Shown here in pieces: positions 1-11,570 of a DNA stretch of 64,000 bases (position 1 is the stretch's first letter; each line of letters starts with the position of its first letter). Source of the DNA: Gigantopelta aegis. Lineage: Eukaryota > Mollusca > Gastropoda > Neomphalida > Peltospiridae. The notes below the pieces were generated by a model. It did not search any database. It was not told where the DNA came from and worked only from the letters and a program-made list of their open reading frames with translations. The stretch lies in NCBI RefSeq assembly GCF_016097555.1, contig NC_054702.1, positions 106,856,628 through 106,920,627 of the forward strand. The letters run 5' to 3'. The translations under genes and the position numbers were made by a program.

Positions 1-263
1 CTGAATTTCACGTTGTCGACGATTAACAGTGCAAAAATAATCGATAAAATTCATGAATCCTGATAATACAGCTCAAGGCTAATACTACCTATATAATTTC
101 ATTACACGATGAATTCTTTAACACAACAAATACTATATGTACAAATCGGAAGTTTCTTTTATTGTTCAGTGTATATATATATTTTAGTAATAAAAAATAG
201 TGTTTTACGTAACGCTGTTCAGTACACTCACCCACCACCTGTAACGCTACAAAACGGTTGGAC

Positions 264-286
264 GCACACACACACACACACACACA

Positions 287-345
<59 letters not shown>
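264..345. repeat. (AC)n-(CT)n compound microsatellite
   Basis: About 26 bases of alternating AC run directly into about 56 bases of CT. Reading frames across it encode only TH/SL-type dipeptide repeats and are not genes. Confidence 0.97.
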
Positions 346-347
<2 letters not shown>

Positions 348-385
348 GCGTTACGTAATATTTGAATGGTCCCTAGCTAATGTCT

Positions 386-600
386 AGGGCGGGCCATAGC
401 CCAGTGGTAAAACACTCTGTCGGACGTGTGGTAGGTCTAGGATTGAACCTAGCCGGTGGGCCCACTGGGCTATTTCTCATTCATGTATGTGCACCACGAC
501 TGGTACAGCAACGGTCGTGGTATGTGCTACTGAGAAAATGTGGATTTCCTCTCTAAGACTATTATAAAATTACAAAAATTTTGACATTCAGTAGCCAATA
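386..600 (+). mobile_element. tRNA-derived SINE, head A, truncated tail
   Basis: Starts with the tRNA-like head: box A TAGCCCAGTGG, then a box B-like segment around a GATTGAACC core. The central block follows (ACCACGACTGGTA, GGTCGTGGTATGTGCTA). The TGCATATAAAAGATCCC segment is deleted, and the copy stops at AGTAGCCAATA without the GTCGTTAAA tail. Confidence 0.85.
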
Positions 601-1082
601 TTTTTGTTTTGCTCTATATAAAGATTAAAAAAATGTAGCCTGTGCCACCCCACTAGAGGCTCTGCATACGTCCCCAACCCTCCAGCTATCCACAGCTCCA
701 TTGGGCCATATAGACTATGTGCTATAGGCATGTATTTGGTATCTGTATCTTGTATTGCGTTTTGTCCATACATTAAACCATGGACTGAAATGATAATCAG
801 GGTGTTTTCTTAGTGTTTTCTTAGTTAATTAGTATTTTCTTTCCGTGGCCTGTACCTGTGCTTCCTGATTGGCAGGTGTATATTTGGACAGTCAGCAGTC
901 CCGTGGGAACAAGTATATAAGAAATACTGTTGACAAATGATATTTTTCTAAATTTTGTGAATATACATTCTAAGATCAACAAACGAACATCGAATTTTGG
1001 TCCTTTGAGACTCGAGGCATTGTTTTTAACTATTTTAAAGTATATTGTGGAAGATATGTGATACAGGAGGCTAAGAAGGATT
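601..1082. other. no recognisable feature
   Basis: AT-rich single-copy-looking sequence. No open frame with splice sites, no tRNA and no tandem repeat beyond a short doubled GTGTTTTCTTA near 801-825. Confidence 0.5.
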
Positions 1083-1129
1083 TAATTATCATCCCTGCGC
1101 CAGTGCGTTCATATCCATGTATGCAATAA

Positions 1130-2815
1130 TCAATTCCGACAAACATACAATATATAGATATTCATACATCAATACATACACACATATAATGTATAGATAT
1201 CCATACATCAATACAAACATACGATATATAGATATTCATACATATATACAGTATATAGATATTCATACATCAATACTTGCATACAATATATAGATATTCA
1301 TACATAAATACATACATACAATATATAGATATTCATACACCAAACCCGACAAACATACAATATATAGATATTCATACATCAATCCCGACAAACACAGTAT
1401 ATAGTTATTCATACATCAATAAACATACATACAATATATAGGTATTCATACATTAATACAAACATACAATATATAGATATTCATACATCAATACATACAT
1501 ACATACATACATATAGATATTCATACATCAATACATGCATACATATATATATTTATACATCAATGCATACATACAATATATAGATATTCATACATCAATA
1601 CAAACATACAATATATAGATATTCATACATCAATGCATGCATACATACATACATACATATATATATTCATACATCAATACATACATACATATAGATATTC
1701 ATACATCAATGCATACATACAATATATAGATATTCATACATTAATACATACATATAGATATTCATACATCAATACATACATACATATAGATATTCATACA
1801 TCAATGCATACATACAATATATAGATATTCATACATCAATACAAACATAAAATATATATATATTCATACATCAATACATACCTACATATAGATATTCATA
1901 CATCAATGCATACATACAATATATAGATATTCATACATCAATACAAACATACAATATATAGATATTCATACATCAATGCATGCATACAATATATAGATAT
2001 TCATACATCAATGCATACATACAATATATAGATATTCATACACCAAACCCGACAAACATACAATATATAGATATTCATACATCAATCCCGACAAACACAG
2101 TATATAGTTATTCATACATCAATAAACATACATACAATATATAGGTATTCATACATTAATGCAAACATACAATATATAGATATTCATACATCAATACATA
2201 CATACATACATATATATATTCATACATCAATACATACATACATATATATATTCATACATCAATGCATACATACAATATATAGATATTCATACATCAGTAC
2301 AAACATACAATATATAGATATTCATACATTAATGCATGCATACATACATACATATAGATATTCATACATCAATACATACATACATATATATATTCATACA
2401 TCAATGCATACATACAATATATAGATATTCATACATCAATACATACATATAGATATTCATACATCAATACATACATACATATAGATATTCATACATCAAT
2501 GCATACATACAATATATAAATATTCATACATCAATACAAACATACAAATATAGATATTCATACATCAATACATACCTACATATAGATATTCATACATCAG
2601 TGCATACATACAATATATAGATATTCATACATCAATACAAACATACAATATATAGATATTCATACATCAATGCATGCATACAATATATAGATATTCATAC
2701 ATCAATACATGCATACATACATATAGATATTCATACATCAATATATACATACATATAGATATTCATACATCAATGCATACATACAATATATAGATATTCA
2801 TACATCAATACATAC
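1130..2815. repeat. AT-rich satellite, about 35-40 bp monomer
   Basis: Roughly 45 imperfect monomers built on AATATATAGATATTCATACA followed by TCAATACATACATAC-type spacers. A variant block containing CAAACCCGACAAACATAC occurs at about 1341 and again at about 2044, a higher-order period near 703 bp. The array is flanked by related single-copy segments (about 1083-1140 and 3011-3085), both carrying CCCTGCGCCAGTGCGTTCAT. Confidence 0.95.
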
Positions 2816-3495
2816 TAGCCCACTGTTTCATGCTAAGTGGGATCGGCCGCATAGCTTGTAGGCCTCATGCATACGGATGGATTAAAGAGCATTCTTTTTA
2901 AAGAATGACTGTAGTCCAAAACGTATTGTGGCAAGTCTGCAAGTTGCGGGAGATTAAGTGCCACAGGTTCGAGTCTCTGTAACGGCATAAGACAATTTGT
3001 GAGGTGAGAAAGGATTTAATTATACCCTGCGCCAGTGCGTTCATATCTATGTATGTAATAGTCAAACCCGACATGCATACAATATATAGATACGTATGTA
3101 TGTATATATGACCTCACATTTATTGACACCCCCCACCCCCACCCCCACCCCCCACCCGCGTTGCTGGCATCTTCCGAAACCTGTACGACAATTTTAGATA
3201 TGTTGTATGACGCTCGTTAAATATGAAAGGCTAACATAATGTTTGCCCATTATATGCAAACAGCCCTTGCTATTGTTAAAATAATTAGATGTTGTTACAC
3301 ATCTACGGTGATAAATATTTGATGGTTTGTGATCATATACAATAACGGACCCGAAAACACTACAGCTAATTATGCACGTGCTCTTTAAAGGTACTATTTA
3401 ATGATATTTAATAATCACAACACCGTAGAGTATTTCTCATTAAAATTAGCATGAAATATTTATGCACGTATTTATTTCACCACATCTGGTAGCGT
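2816..3495. other. array flank and AT-rich spacer
   Basis: Holds the right flank of the satellite, a C-rich tract near 3128-3158 and otherwise unassigned sequence. An isolated box B-like GGTTCGAGTCT at about 2966 may be a SINE remnant, but no box A partner was found. Confidence 0.45.
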
Positions 3496-3506
3496 GATAT
3501 ATATAT

Positions 3507-3547
<41 letters not shown>

Positions 3548-3600
3548 CAGACAAACAGACAGACAGACACATACATACATACATACGAGATTTTGATATA
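3496..3600. repeat. (GATA)n/(GACA)n/(ACAT)n microsatellite
   Basis: About ten GATA units, a short GACA stretch and ACAT units in series. Confidence 0.95.
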
Positions 3601-3827
3601 CATACATACGAGATTGTGATATAAGCTTGTTTCAATTGATGACCCAAAAACAAAAATCCCTTTGTCACGTCTTGTACGTCAAAGTTGTATATCTGTCCTG
3701 TTTTCTTTATGAAGATGCTGGTGATATATACGTCTTGATAATGTATGTTAATATGCTTAAAATAACTACAATATTTATTGACATTGTCGCTGCTTCCAAA
3801 GGAGATAATATAATGCAGACCTACATA

Positions 3828-3830
<3 letters not shown>

Positions 3831-3914
<84 letters not shown>
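3831..3914. repeat. (TG)n-(TA)n compound microsatellite
   Basis: About 45 bases of TG followed by about 34 bases of TA. It lies at the outer edge of duplication copy A; copy B has a different microsatellite (TCTG/TC) at the equivalent place. Confidence 0.95.
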
Positions 3915-3916
<2 letters not shown>

Positions 3917-4405
3917 CTTATCACAACTAGCATATCAAGGCCGTGGTATGTAATGTCCTGTATGGAAAAGTGTTTTATCGGTAGCGGTAGTGAGCTATCT
4001 CTGTATACCCCTCTCTCTGCGCCCCCCCCCCCCATCTGTCTCTCCCCATCCCTGCTCTCTCTGTCCCCCCCCCCCCCCCTCCTCTCTGTCTGTTGCTCCC
4101 TCTGCAAAGTATCGAAACACCGGTAACCTGGCGTTATCAAATACATATTTCTTTCCTTACCTGTTATCTTGTGTGGAGTTTCTGTATCCACAAGTTATTT
4201 TTTATTTTGAGCAGTATATAAATCACTGGAAATTAAACTCAAGATTCAAATTGAATGGCATTCCTATGGCTTTGAATTTTAACGGTCAGCTTGCTTAATC
4301 TGGTTTAGTATGATACTCGAATGAGACATGTTTCAGTGAATAATGAACAGGATAAATAAATAATTATAAATGATGAATAAACTTCAAGTTATGCTGAAAA
4401 ATGTT

Positions 4406-4411
4406 TTTATT
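4406..4411 (-). terminator. polyadenylation signal AATAAA of VWC-A
   Basis: AATAAA on the minus strand lies 22 bases after the stop codon. The same motif sits at the same place after VWC-B, implying a very short 3' UTR ending near 4385-4395. Confidence 0.65.
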
Positions 4412-4433
4412 TGTTTCATCTCTGTTGTCGTAA

Positions 4434-4450
4434 TCATTTCGAACCGAAAC
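4434..4450 (-). CDS. VWC-A exon 3: last codons and stop
   Basis: The acceptor TTGTTTTGCAG is followed by the bases that complete the split glycine codon, then F-G-S-K and TGA. The equivalent VWC-B exon reads F-H-L-E-stop at the same length. The exon continues as 3' UTR to about 4385. It is very short, so the support is phase, paralogue conservation and the adjacent poly(A) signal. Confidence 0.72.
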
Positions 4451-5304
4451 CTGCAAAACAAGAGCAGTATTGTTAGTATGCTATACACTGACTACTATAG
4501 TGTTAATACAAAGACAAGTGAATTGATGTTATAAATACACATGGAAACAGCATACAGATATTTGTGTACATGTAAGTAAATATACATCTTTGGAAGTAAA
4601 AACAAGTGAAGTAATTGATATAAATGACGGAGTGAATGAATGAATGAATAAATGCATTATTGAATGAAGACGTATTAAGAATGAGTAATAGCTAGTTATC
4701 CTGATACAATGGACCAAATTACTTAATTCCATGATTATATATATATATTGAATTTGACTTCACACACGCTGTCCTGGACACACACTTATACCTACCAAAC
4801 CTATGAGTCGTTAAACTCGTTCTGAGTGGGATCCGGTACCGGATCGCGAACGCAGTACCTACCAGCCTTAAGTGCAATATCCACTATACCATCGAGGCCG
4901 GTTCATTGAGATGGAATAATTCTCTTTTAATATCTGCTATGTGACATATTGCCTGTATTTGGTGGTAATTTAAATATTAAAAAAAAAAAAAAAAAAAAAA
5001 AAACAAACATTATTAACAAGTTTTTATTGTCCGTAACATTCCATGACACATGTCACAATTCTATGATTTTGCAGACCTGGAAATGACATTCTCAAATTCC
5101 ATGAACTTCCAGGATTATCATGGCCAGTATGAACTCTGATGTCCAATTTTTAATTAGTTATTATTATTTTTAATTTAAATTGTTAAATTTTATTTATTTA
5201 TATAATCGTCTGGGTCAATCGCCATTACTTTTAAAGACGATTACAGACATACCTGGTGGACAAATTTCTTCAGTTCCACAGCAAGTTCCTTCAATTCTTT
5301 TCAG

Positions 5305-5335
<31 letters not shown>

Positions 5336-8280
5336 ACTCGACATTGTGGCCCGGCTATCATACAAGCCATGACCATGCACTGGTAGCTACCATCTTCTTC
5401 ACAGACGCACGTGGTGCACGGGTCCGGATTGCCCCGGTACCCAATGGGGTAGGTTTCGTTTTCGTGTTTGCAACCCTTTTCCACACATACTGGACAGCAG
5501 CCACTGTTGTCCCACTGAAACAGTATGAATAAGCATGAGACAATAATCGTACTCAGATAAGATCTTACTGGTCACTCCTATTTTATGTCATCGGCAAAGA
5601 TATTGCTTGTCCACATTCCCTTCCATCTAACTAAACAAAGTAAAGCTATAAAATATTTGGAACAATCGTTCGCAAAGAAAGATCATATAAACACAAAATG
5701 ACATTGGCTCGTGTCCAATGTACTAAGTATCAATTCACCCACCCATATGTAAGTCCGTCCGTCCGTCCATCCACCAACCATTGTTCTGTGTCTGTCTTTC
5801 TAGATGAAGTATATCACAAATTAACTGCACGACATATCTTTCTTCATCGGATTTACTTTAAATGGTATGACGGATGGTCAGGGATGCAGCATCCCACAGA
5901 CAGAATATCGCATACCACGGCATTTAATATACCAGTCGTGGTGCATTGTCTAGACCGACCGCGCATCAGGCGTGCGCTTTACCACAGGGCTAGAATCCGC
6001 CCCGCTTACAAGCATGTGCCGAGTTGACATTAAACACATTCCTTTCCCTTGTCCCTCGGGTACTTGAGCTTCACAAGACGAGAGATTTCAAGTGAAAACA
6101 TCTTCCACAGGCGCGGATCTACGATTGTTTGCGGGGTGGGGGTCTTTATACAACTACTAAAACGGAAGTTGTATATTAGCAGTAAATACACTTTAAAATA
6201 AATGGATTGTTTTTGTCGTGAGCAGTGGAGGGTCCACTCACTTCCCCCTGGATCCGCACCTGGTTCGGATCAGTTGATTCCACAGTAAGAGAACATTTTA
6301 AATCTTAGGTAATCTGAAAGTTGGTTTCACATGATTTTTACCCAGGTAACCAAATGCGAAATATATTTATGCAACCCAATCAATTACCTAAAACGTGCTG
6401 CATTAACAGTATTTCCAGCTGACACTCTAATGATAAGCAGAACGAAATAAAAAATAGTTTGTTGCAAAAATCATTAATTAACAGTATTTTAAATTGTTTA
6501 TTTATGTTTATGTTTTGATACACCTACTTGATATTAAAGTGACTTTCAGAATAACCTATTGGCTGTTCACGTGACTTTAAAGTTGTATAACCAAATTGTG
6601 AGCAAATCAACGGTTCGTATGGAATGTTGTACCCTGATTAAATCTAGAAGTGTGTGAAAAATGCATCTTTGGTTTCTGTCAAGTAAAAATAGATTATATT
6701 GCTGCTTCATTGATTATAAAAAGGCTTTCGACTCTGTCAATAGATCTAATCTCTGGTTTAAGCTTTCTAGGACTGGCATTAGGGGTAAACTCCTAAGGGT
6801 AATCCAGAGGATGTATAAAAATGTTAGATCTTGTGTAATGTTAAATGGGAAGTTGTCCGATTTTTTTTTTAAATGAGATCGGCCTGATGCAGGGAGCAAT
6901 TTTGTCGCCGATATTGTATCCCCTCTATGTAAATTTTAAATTAGTGTCCAGATTTTGAGCTGAGAAATATAAGTGAAAATTGTGTCTCAATGAAAGAAAA
7001 ACAAAAATTGTGGTATTTAGGAAAGGAGGTCATCTGAAAGAATGTAAAAAAAATGGTACTATAATGGTATTAAGATTGACACCGTCCATCAATTTTGTTA
7101 TCTTGGTATAACTGAATTATAATAATAATTTTTCTCACGCTATTAGTAAACTCACAGCTCAAGGTCGTAAAGCTTTATACGCTCTTAAGAGAAACACTAG
7201 GCATCTAATGTTCAACATTAATACTTCCCTTAGTTTGTTTGAAACGTACATTAAGACTGTTATTCTATATAGCTGCGAAAGTTGGGGGTCTCATAAGGCA
7301 GAATCCATAGAAAAGTTACTTAGAATTTTGTAAAGATGTTTTAAAAGTTACAAACTCGACTCCAAATATGGTATATTTTGAATTAGGACAATATCCACTG
7401 ATGTATATTCGAAAATATCGAATGTTGAAATATTGACATAAACTCTTGGACACCAAAACCTGTATATTGCATACAGCATTCACAGAATTAAGATCCAAAT
7501 GTGATAACTTTATTATCAAAGATAACTTGGATTTATAGCTTCATCAAGATTCAATAATTAATGTAAAGCTCTGTTTGCAGTCTATATGGCAAATAATTAT
7601 GGATCAGGGGCAGCAGGAACTTTCATCTTAATTACAAGATTCCACCAAATGTTCATATTTCTACAAATATCTTGTTAACGAGATTAGACTACAAACATAT
7701 CTTTCCATACCCTTATCTAAAGTATACAAAAGATTGATTACTAAGTTTAGGTTATCTTCACATGACTTGGCCATTGAGGTTGGGCGTTACAACAACACCC
7801 AGCGTAGCGATAGACGAGTTCCATGTTATCTTAAGCTGCCCTTTCTTTGATGACCTAAGACTTCTATATATATAGACAAATATTATTGAGTCCATCCATC
7901 CATGTTTAAGTTGGTTTCATTATTTAATTTCTCTAGTAAAAATAACTTACGGCGACTGGGTAATTTTCTATATAATGTATGTAAAAGACGGCAAAACACC
8001 CATACTTGATTTTCCTGTGTTCAAATATATATGATAAACTATTACTGGTTTTATAACGTGCATGTTGTAAGCGGAGCATCTCTCTGGGCTGGATATAGGG
8101 GTAAGAGATTCCTTTAATGATCTTTGGGTACTTATATTTTCAGTGGATAAGGGATACATTACCAAGGGAGTTATGTCTGCTGTAAACGTAGTTCCAGTCC
8201 AGTGGATGCTTTGAAACCTTCTTAATAAACAATATAAAGGCCACTCCGTATGGAAGTATGAGATACTATGTTATGTGCCG

Positions 8281-8329
<49 letters not shown>

Positions 8330-9577
8330 CAAGTATCTGATTTCTATTTCATGCAATACTGAAGCTTAGTCACAATAAAGACAAAGGGAATTAACAGGTA
8401 TATTTGAACTGTGTTATTTGTACTGTATGCAATTATAACAATAGTCGTAAAGTTACGTTTATGTGCTAAACTAGGCTACTGAATCAGGACCGTAGCATGG
8501 TGGACATTATTGGGGGTGGGGTGGGGCAATTTAACGAGCGCTTGGCCCCCACCCTTGCTACGGGCCTGTGAATCCACCATTAAAACAAGCAGCGAGTTCA
8601 AATATACATGTATACAGAAGAATGTTCCTTTGTTTTTGCCTTGATCAATATCACGTACTTTCTGTGTGTAATGGTAGGAAAAATTAAAGTTTGTTTTGTT
8701 TAATGACACCACTAGAGTACATTGATTAATTAATTATCGGCTGCTGGATGTCAAACATTTGGTAATTCTGACGCGTAGTCATAAGAGGAAACCAGCCACA
8801 TGTTTCCTAATGCAGCAAAGGATCTTTTATATGCACTTTACCACAGACAGGAAAGCACATACCACGGCCTTTGGCCAGTTGTGGTGTACTGGTTGGAACG
8901 AGATAAAACCTAATCAGTTGAATGGATCGATCCTGCGACGCAAGCACCTCAAACGAGCACTCAACCGACTGACCTAAGTTCCGCCTTGTAAACAATATAA
9001 AGATCATTTCTTATGGAGTTATGAAAGACTAAAACAAATCACATCATAGAAAAACATACAGGCATATTATACTTCATGTGTATACAACAAAATACAAGTA
9101 TTTGGTTTGTATTTCAATGTAGAAAATGACATCAGTATTGAAGTTGAGTCACGGCAAACACAAAGGGAATTACAAGGTATATTTGAATTGTGTTAACAAA
9201 CAACAAAAATGACAAAAACATGAAGAAAGAAAAATATCCAAACTATTTGAATGTATTCATGCTTTATCTAGAAAGGAACACAAAACAAATTAATTATTAA
9301 TAAAAAAGAATTTGCACGTCAAGTAGGCGTTTTGTAATGTTTGATCGCTATAAAAGTAAGAAACTATTACCTTGATGCAAGCAATTTGGGGGGGTGGGCA
9401 CAGGTCATGAATACAGTCTACCGACGCCGAACCCTCCGAACTACGACATCTACACATCTGGCAGTCCTCCTCCCACGTGTCACCAATCTGCTTGTCCCCA
9501 CTCTCCGTGTGACAAACCTCACCACAAACACTCAAACCCAACACACAAAATATCGCGACAAACTTCAATCCCCCCAT
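4434..9577 (-). CDS. VWC-A: secreted protein with two VWC-like domains (three exons)
   Basis: Join of 9371-9577, 5253-5514 and 4434-4450 on the minus strand gives 161 residues. Residues 1-19 are a signal peptide with hydrophobic core FVAIFCVLGLSVC. Residues 22-79 form a ten-cysteine VWC-like domain (C, G..W, CxxCxC, C, CP, C, then CCPVC after the splice). Residues 84-156 form a second VWC-like domain (Y.IGY, CTTCVC, CC, GTCC, CPPG). Junctions are phase 0 then phase 1 with consensus sites. VWC domains generally bind secreted ligands such as TGF-beta/BMP-type factors, or mediate assembly; the partner here is unknown. It is the tandem paralogue of VWC-B. The architecture is seen directly, the function is not. 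No exact family name is recognised. Confidence 0.82.
4745..4905 (-). mobile_element. SINE relic, head E
   Basis: On the minus strand the head near 4905 (GGCCTCGATGGTATAGTGG) carries a tRNA-like start, followed by a GGTAGGTACTGCGTTCGCGA box B-like region and GTGTGTCCAGGACAGCGTG. A homologous relic lies at the matching position in copy B, so the insertion predates the gene duplication. Confidence 0.7.
5253..5514 (-). CDS. VWC-A exon 2: end of VWC domain 1 and VWC domain 2
   Basis: The acceptor TACTGTTTCAG precedes TGGGACAAC; 87 codons plus one base lead to the donor CCACCAG|GTATGT (phase 1). The exon completes domain 1 with GCCPVC and encodes the second cysteine-rich domain through EICPP. Reading past the donor gives an unrelated tail, so splicing is the better model. 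Confidence 0.84.
5888..6004 (-). mobile_element. SINE head A relic with internal deletion
   Basis: Contains GCATACCACGGCATTTAATA, CAGTCGTGGTGCATTG, CCGACCGCGCATCAGGCG and a decayed box A (GGGCTAGAATCCGCCCC). Tail and box B core are missing. Confidence 0.65.
6670..7990 (+). pseudogene. LINE (non-LTR retrotransposon) reverse transcriptase relic
   Basis: At 6690-6870 an open frame reads LYCCFIDYKKAFDSVNR, the RT motif A region, and continues through VMLNGKLSDFF. In shifted frames follow GAILSPILYPLY, then KTKIVVFRKGG (about 7000) and SKLTAQGRKALYALKR with TVILYSCESWG (about 7140-7280). A C-terminal stretch including LITKFRLSSHDLAIEVGRY follows near 7730-7790. The catalytic YADD block is absent, and stops and frameshifts recur, so this is a dead 5'-truncated copy in VWC-A intron 1. 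Clade is uncertain; no matching insertion was seen in VWC-B. Confidence 0.82.
8284..8324. repeat. (TG)n microsatellite
   Basis: About 20 uninterrupted TG units. Confidence 0.95.
8686..8985 (-). mobile_element. full-length SINE, head C, tail T1
   Basis: On the plus strand it opens with the reversed T1 tail (GTTTGTTTTGTTTAATGACA), passes AGGATCTTTTATATGCAC and CATACCACGGCCTTTGGCCA, and ends with the reversed head containing GATCGATCCTGCGACGCAAG and CCGACTGACCTAAGTTCCGCC. The head is distinct from type A. Confidence 0.85.
9371..9577 (-). CDS. VWC-A exon 1: signal peptide and first half of VWC domain 1
   Basis: Begins at the ATG at 9577, placed about 52 bases below a TATA-like box. Encodes 69 residues and ends at the donor ATCAAG|GTAATAG (phase 0). 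Cysteines at 22, 39, 42, 44, 55, 60 and 67 follow VWC spacing. About 140 nt of this exon are almost identical to VWC-B exon 1. Confidence 0.85.
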
Positions 9578-9628
9578 TGTTGTGTCACTAGCTAAAACTT
9601 AATATGGGAAAATCTCGATCAGACTCGG

Positions 9629-9636
9629 TTTAAATA
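9629..9636 (-). promoter_or_regulatory. TATA-like box of VWC-A
   Basis: TATTTAAA on the minus strand lies about 52 bases before the start codon, within a block (GTGCTATTTAAACCGAGTC) that is identical upstream of VWC-B although surrounding DNA has diverged. The start site would be about 25-30 bases downstream, leaving a short 5' UTR. Confidence 0.6.
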
Positions 9637-10012
9637 GCACCAGCATTGACATATGGATCTAAAAGGCAGTTATTGTAGAACTTATTAAAGTCATTAAACA
9701 GTGGAAATAATCTAGCTATTATGGAAACTGAAGGTGTATTACCCACATAATTGTCAGCTGGTGTAATGACCTTTTCACCACGTGGTAACATTTCCATGGC
9801 TGTCACGTTAAATATCGTGTGACGAACGAATCTCAAATTGGACATTTATTTATTATGCAATACTTGGTGAAATGTCTGAAAATATCAGTGATATCAGTTA
9901 TTAGTGAAGATAACAGATTTTAAATTGTGAAAACCAATTTTCATTTTCAACAACCAGCAGCCTAATTTACTAAAGTCTTGTAATTTGGCGATATTGCAGT
10001 GCAAAGTTTAAA

Positions 10013-10264
10013 AAGTTTGTTATGTTCAACGACACCACTAGAGCACATTGCTTTATTAATCATAGTCTTAGAGGGAACCCGCTAAATTTTCCCATTAGCA
10101 GCAGCGGATCTTTTATATGCATCCCCCCCCCCCCCCCCACACAGACAAGGCAGCACATCCACGATATTTGATGTACCAGTCGTGGCACACTGTTTGGGAC
10201 GGGGAAACAAACAATTCTACTATACAACGCAGACGGGCGCTCTCCCGACAGCGCTAGATCCCGC
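10013..10264 (-). mobile_element. SINE, head A-like, tail T1, with poly(C) expansion
   Basis: A degraded T1 tail (GTTTGTTATGTTCAACGACA), GGATCTTTTATATGCATC, a C run at 10122-10137, ACCAGTCGTGGCACACTG and a decayed head ending GCTAGATCCCGC. Confidence 0.75.
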
Positions 10265-11090
10265 ATTTCTCCAAGTGCAATATCCAATAGTCTAGTGCAA
10301 AATCTACAGAAAAGACCCCCAAAAAGTTTGATAGGCATTTTAGGGTAAATTTTGTTATTCGGTTGATTTGACATAATTTGGGTATGCTGAATTCAAATAT
10401 GGTGGATTACATTCTTAATTTTTTGTGAGCCAAAACCAAAACCAAAATGGCCGCCAACACTGTTTCTAAAGTAAGTTCTGTGGTCACTACTTCTGGTTTT
10501 GCTATACAGATCCTTTACAACACATTATCATAGGCGTACGGGCTCACATTTTTGTAGGGGATAGGCTAGTTTGTTGCCCGAATTAAACGAAAATGCTCGA
10601 ATCTGGATAACAACATTTATTCATATTATTATTTCTACCAAACAGCTACATAGGATTGTAAACGAATCACTATGCATCTTTACATGGATTAAAAGTAATC
10701 TTGATCGTAGAATGATGGAAATACATGGTATAAAGGTCTCAGGTTAGCACATTTTGTCCGAATATTTCTATCATTTTTGCCCGAATTTGAGGTTTTTCTC
10801 CAGCACTGGGGTGGGTGTGGGGTGTGGGGTGTGGGGGCATTTGCTCACTGCCTCTTACGCTTCTGGACATAATTGTAGATTAAATTAATAAAAACAATAA
10901 TGTGACACGATGTCTATTTAAATAATACGAACAAGTCAAAAGGAAGTTTATTTTGTGAAGATACATGTATATGTAAAACTATGTTTTAAATGTTTATCAT
11001 ATTTTGATATAAAGTTATGCAAATTAATAAAATGTGGATACTGTTCATACTGATACAATGAAATTCGGGTATTTAAATATATCTGTTAGT
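10265..11090. other. no gene recognised
   Basis: Spacer between the two VWC duplication copies. AT-rich with a GTGGGTGTGGGGTGTGGGG tract near 10810. No coding signal or clear TE ends were found by eye. Confidence 0.4.
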
Positions 11091-11094
11091 ATTA

Positions 11095-11570
11095 AAGCCC
11101 TGGTATTTACATAATCCTGTGCAAGTCATGTTGCTTTCTGCCAGCCACAGCAACGGGTAACACACGTGCCTGAACAAATGCACCTTATGAGATTCATACA
11201 CGAATAGGTGTCAGTGTAAGAAGTACAAGTTTAGTCATTTATAATTTTTCACCTGTACTCAGTTGCCTGTGGTATAGATGGCCTAGGTTCTACAGCCTGG
11301 AAATATGCTCTCACGGTGTAGTCTTTGACAGCATCACTTGTGGGTGGGAGTAATTGTTGCTGTACCCCTTTTCTTGAACAACACACTCCGTGGCTTCTTG
11401 GTATGGCCTGATAGATATGATGTTGTGTCTGAACCTGTTATTGCGCGGAAGACACCACTGACAATGCTACATCATCACTGAAATTCCATGCTGCAATAAT
11501 ATCACTCACAGGTATGAATCTGGGATCTTTGGTTATTCCAGCCTTCATATACCTCTTCATTTATCATGGA
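11095..11570 (-). pseudogene. decayed coding relic with ITGSDTTSYLSG motif
   Basis: In one minus-strand frame, about 11453 downward, it reads VFRAITGSDTTSYLSGHTKK followed by a stop. Shifted frames then give SDAVKDYTVRAYFQAVEPR and finally a Cys-rich LIRCICSGTCVTRCCG near 11110-11160. This resembles a widespread invertebrate multicopy protein family with a TG.DTTS motif and a Cys-rich end, often associated with mobile DNA (recollection of the family, not verified). Frameshifts and stops make it non-functional. Confidence 0.4.

Larger units (their letters stand above)
8225..9200. repeat. local direct duplication in VWC-A intron 1
   Basis: Segments about 8225-8415 and 8988-9195 share AACAATATAAAG, ACAAGTAT, GAAGYTKAGTCAC, AAAGGGAATTA and GGTATATTTGAA in the same order. 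The SINE at 8686-8985 and a G/C-rich stretch at 8475-8565 lie between them. Confidence 0.6.

Noticed and set aside
386..470. SINE heads as functional tRNA genes
   Set aside because: Acceptor stem pairing is absent and each head continues directly into SINE body.
2966..2976. Possible tRNA gene around GGTTCGAGTCT
   Set aside because: Good box B only; no box A at proper distance and no cloverleaf could be drawn by eye.
5358..5543. Alternative frame reading through the VWC-A exon 2 acceptor (MSHAYSYCFSGTTVAAVQYV)
   Set aside because: It is out of frame with the cysteine-rich product and spans the TTTCAG acceptor; the same shadow occurs at VWC-B.
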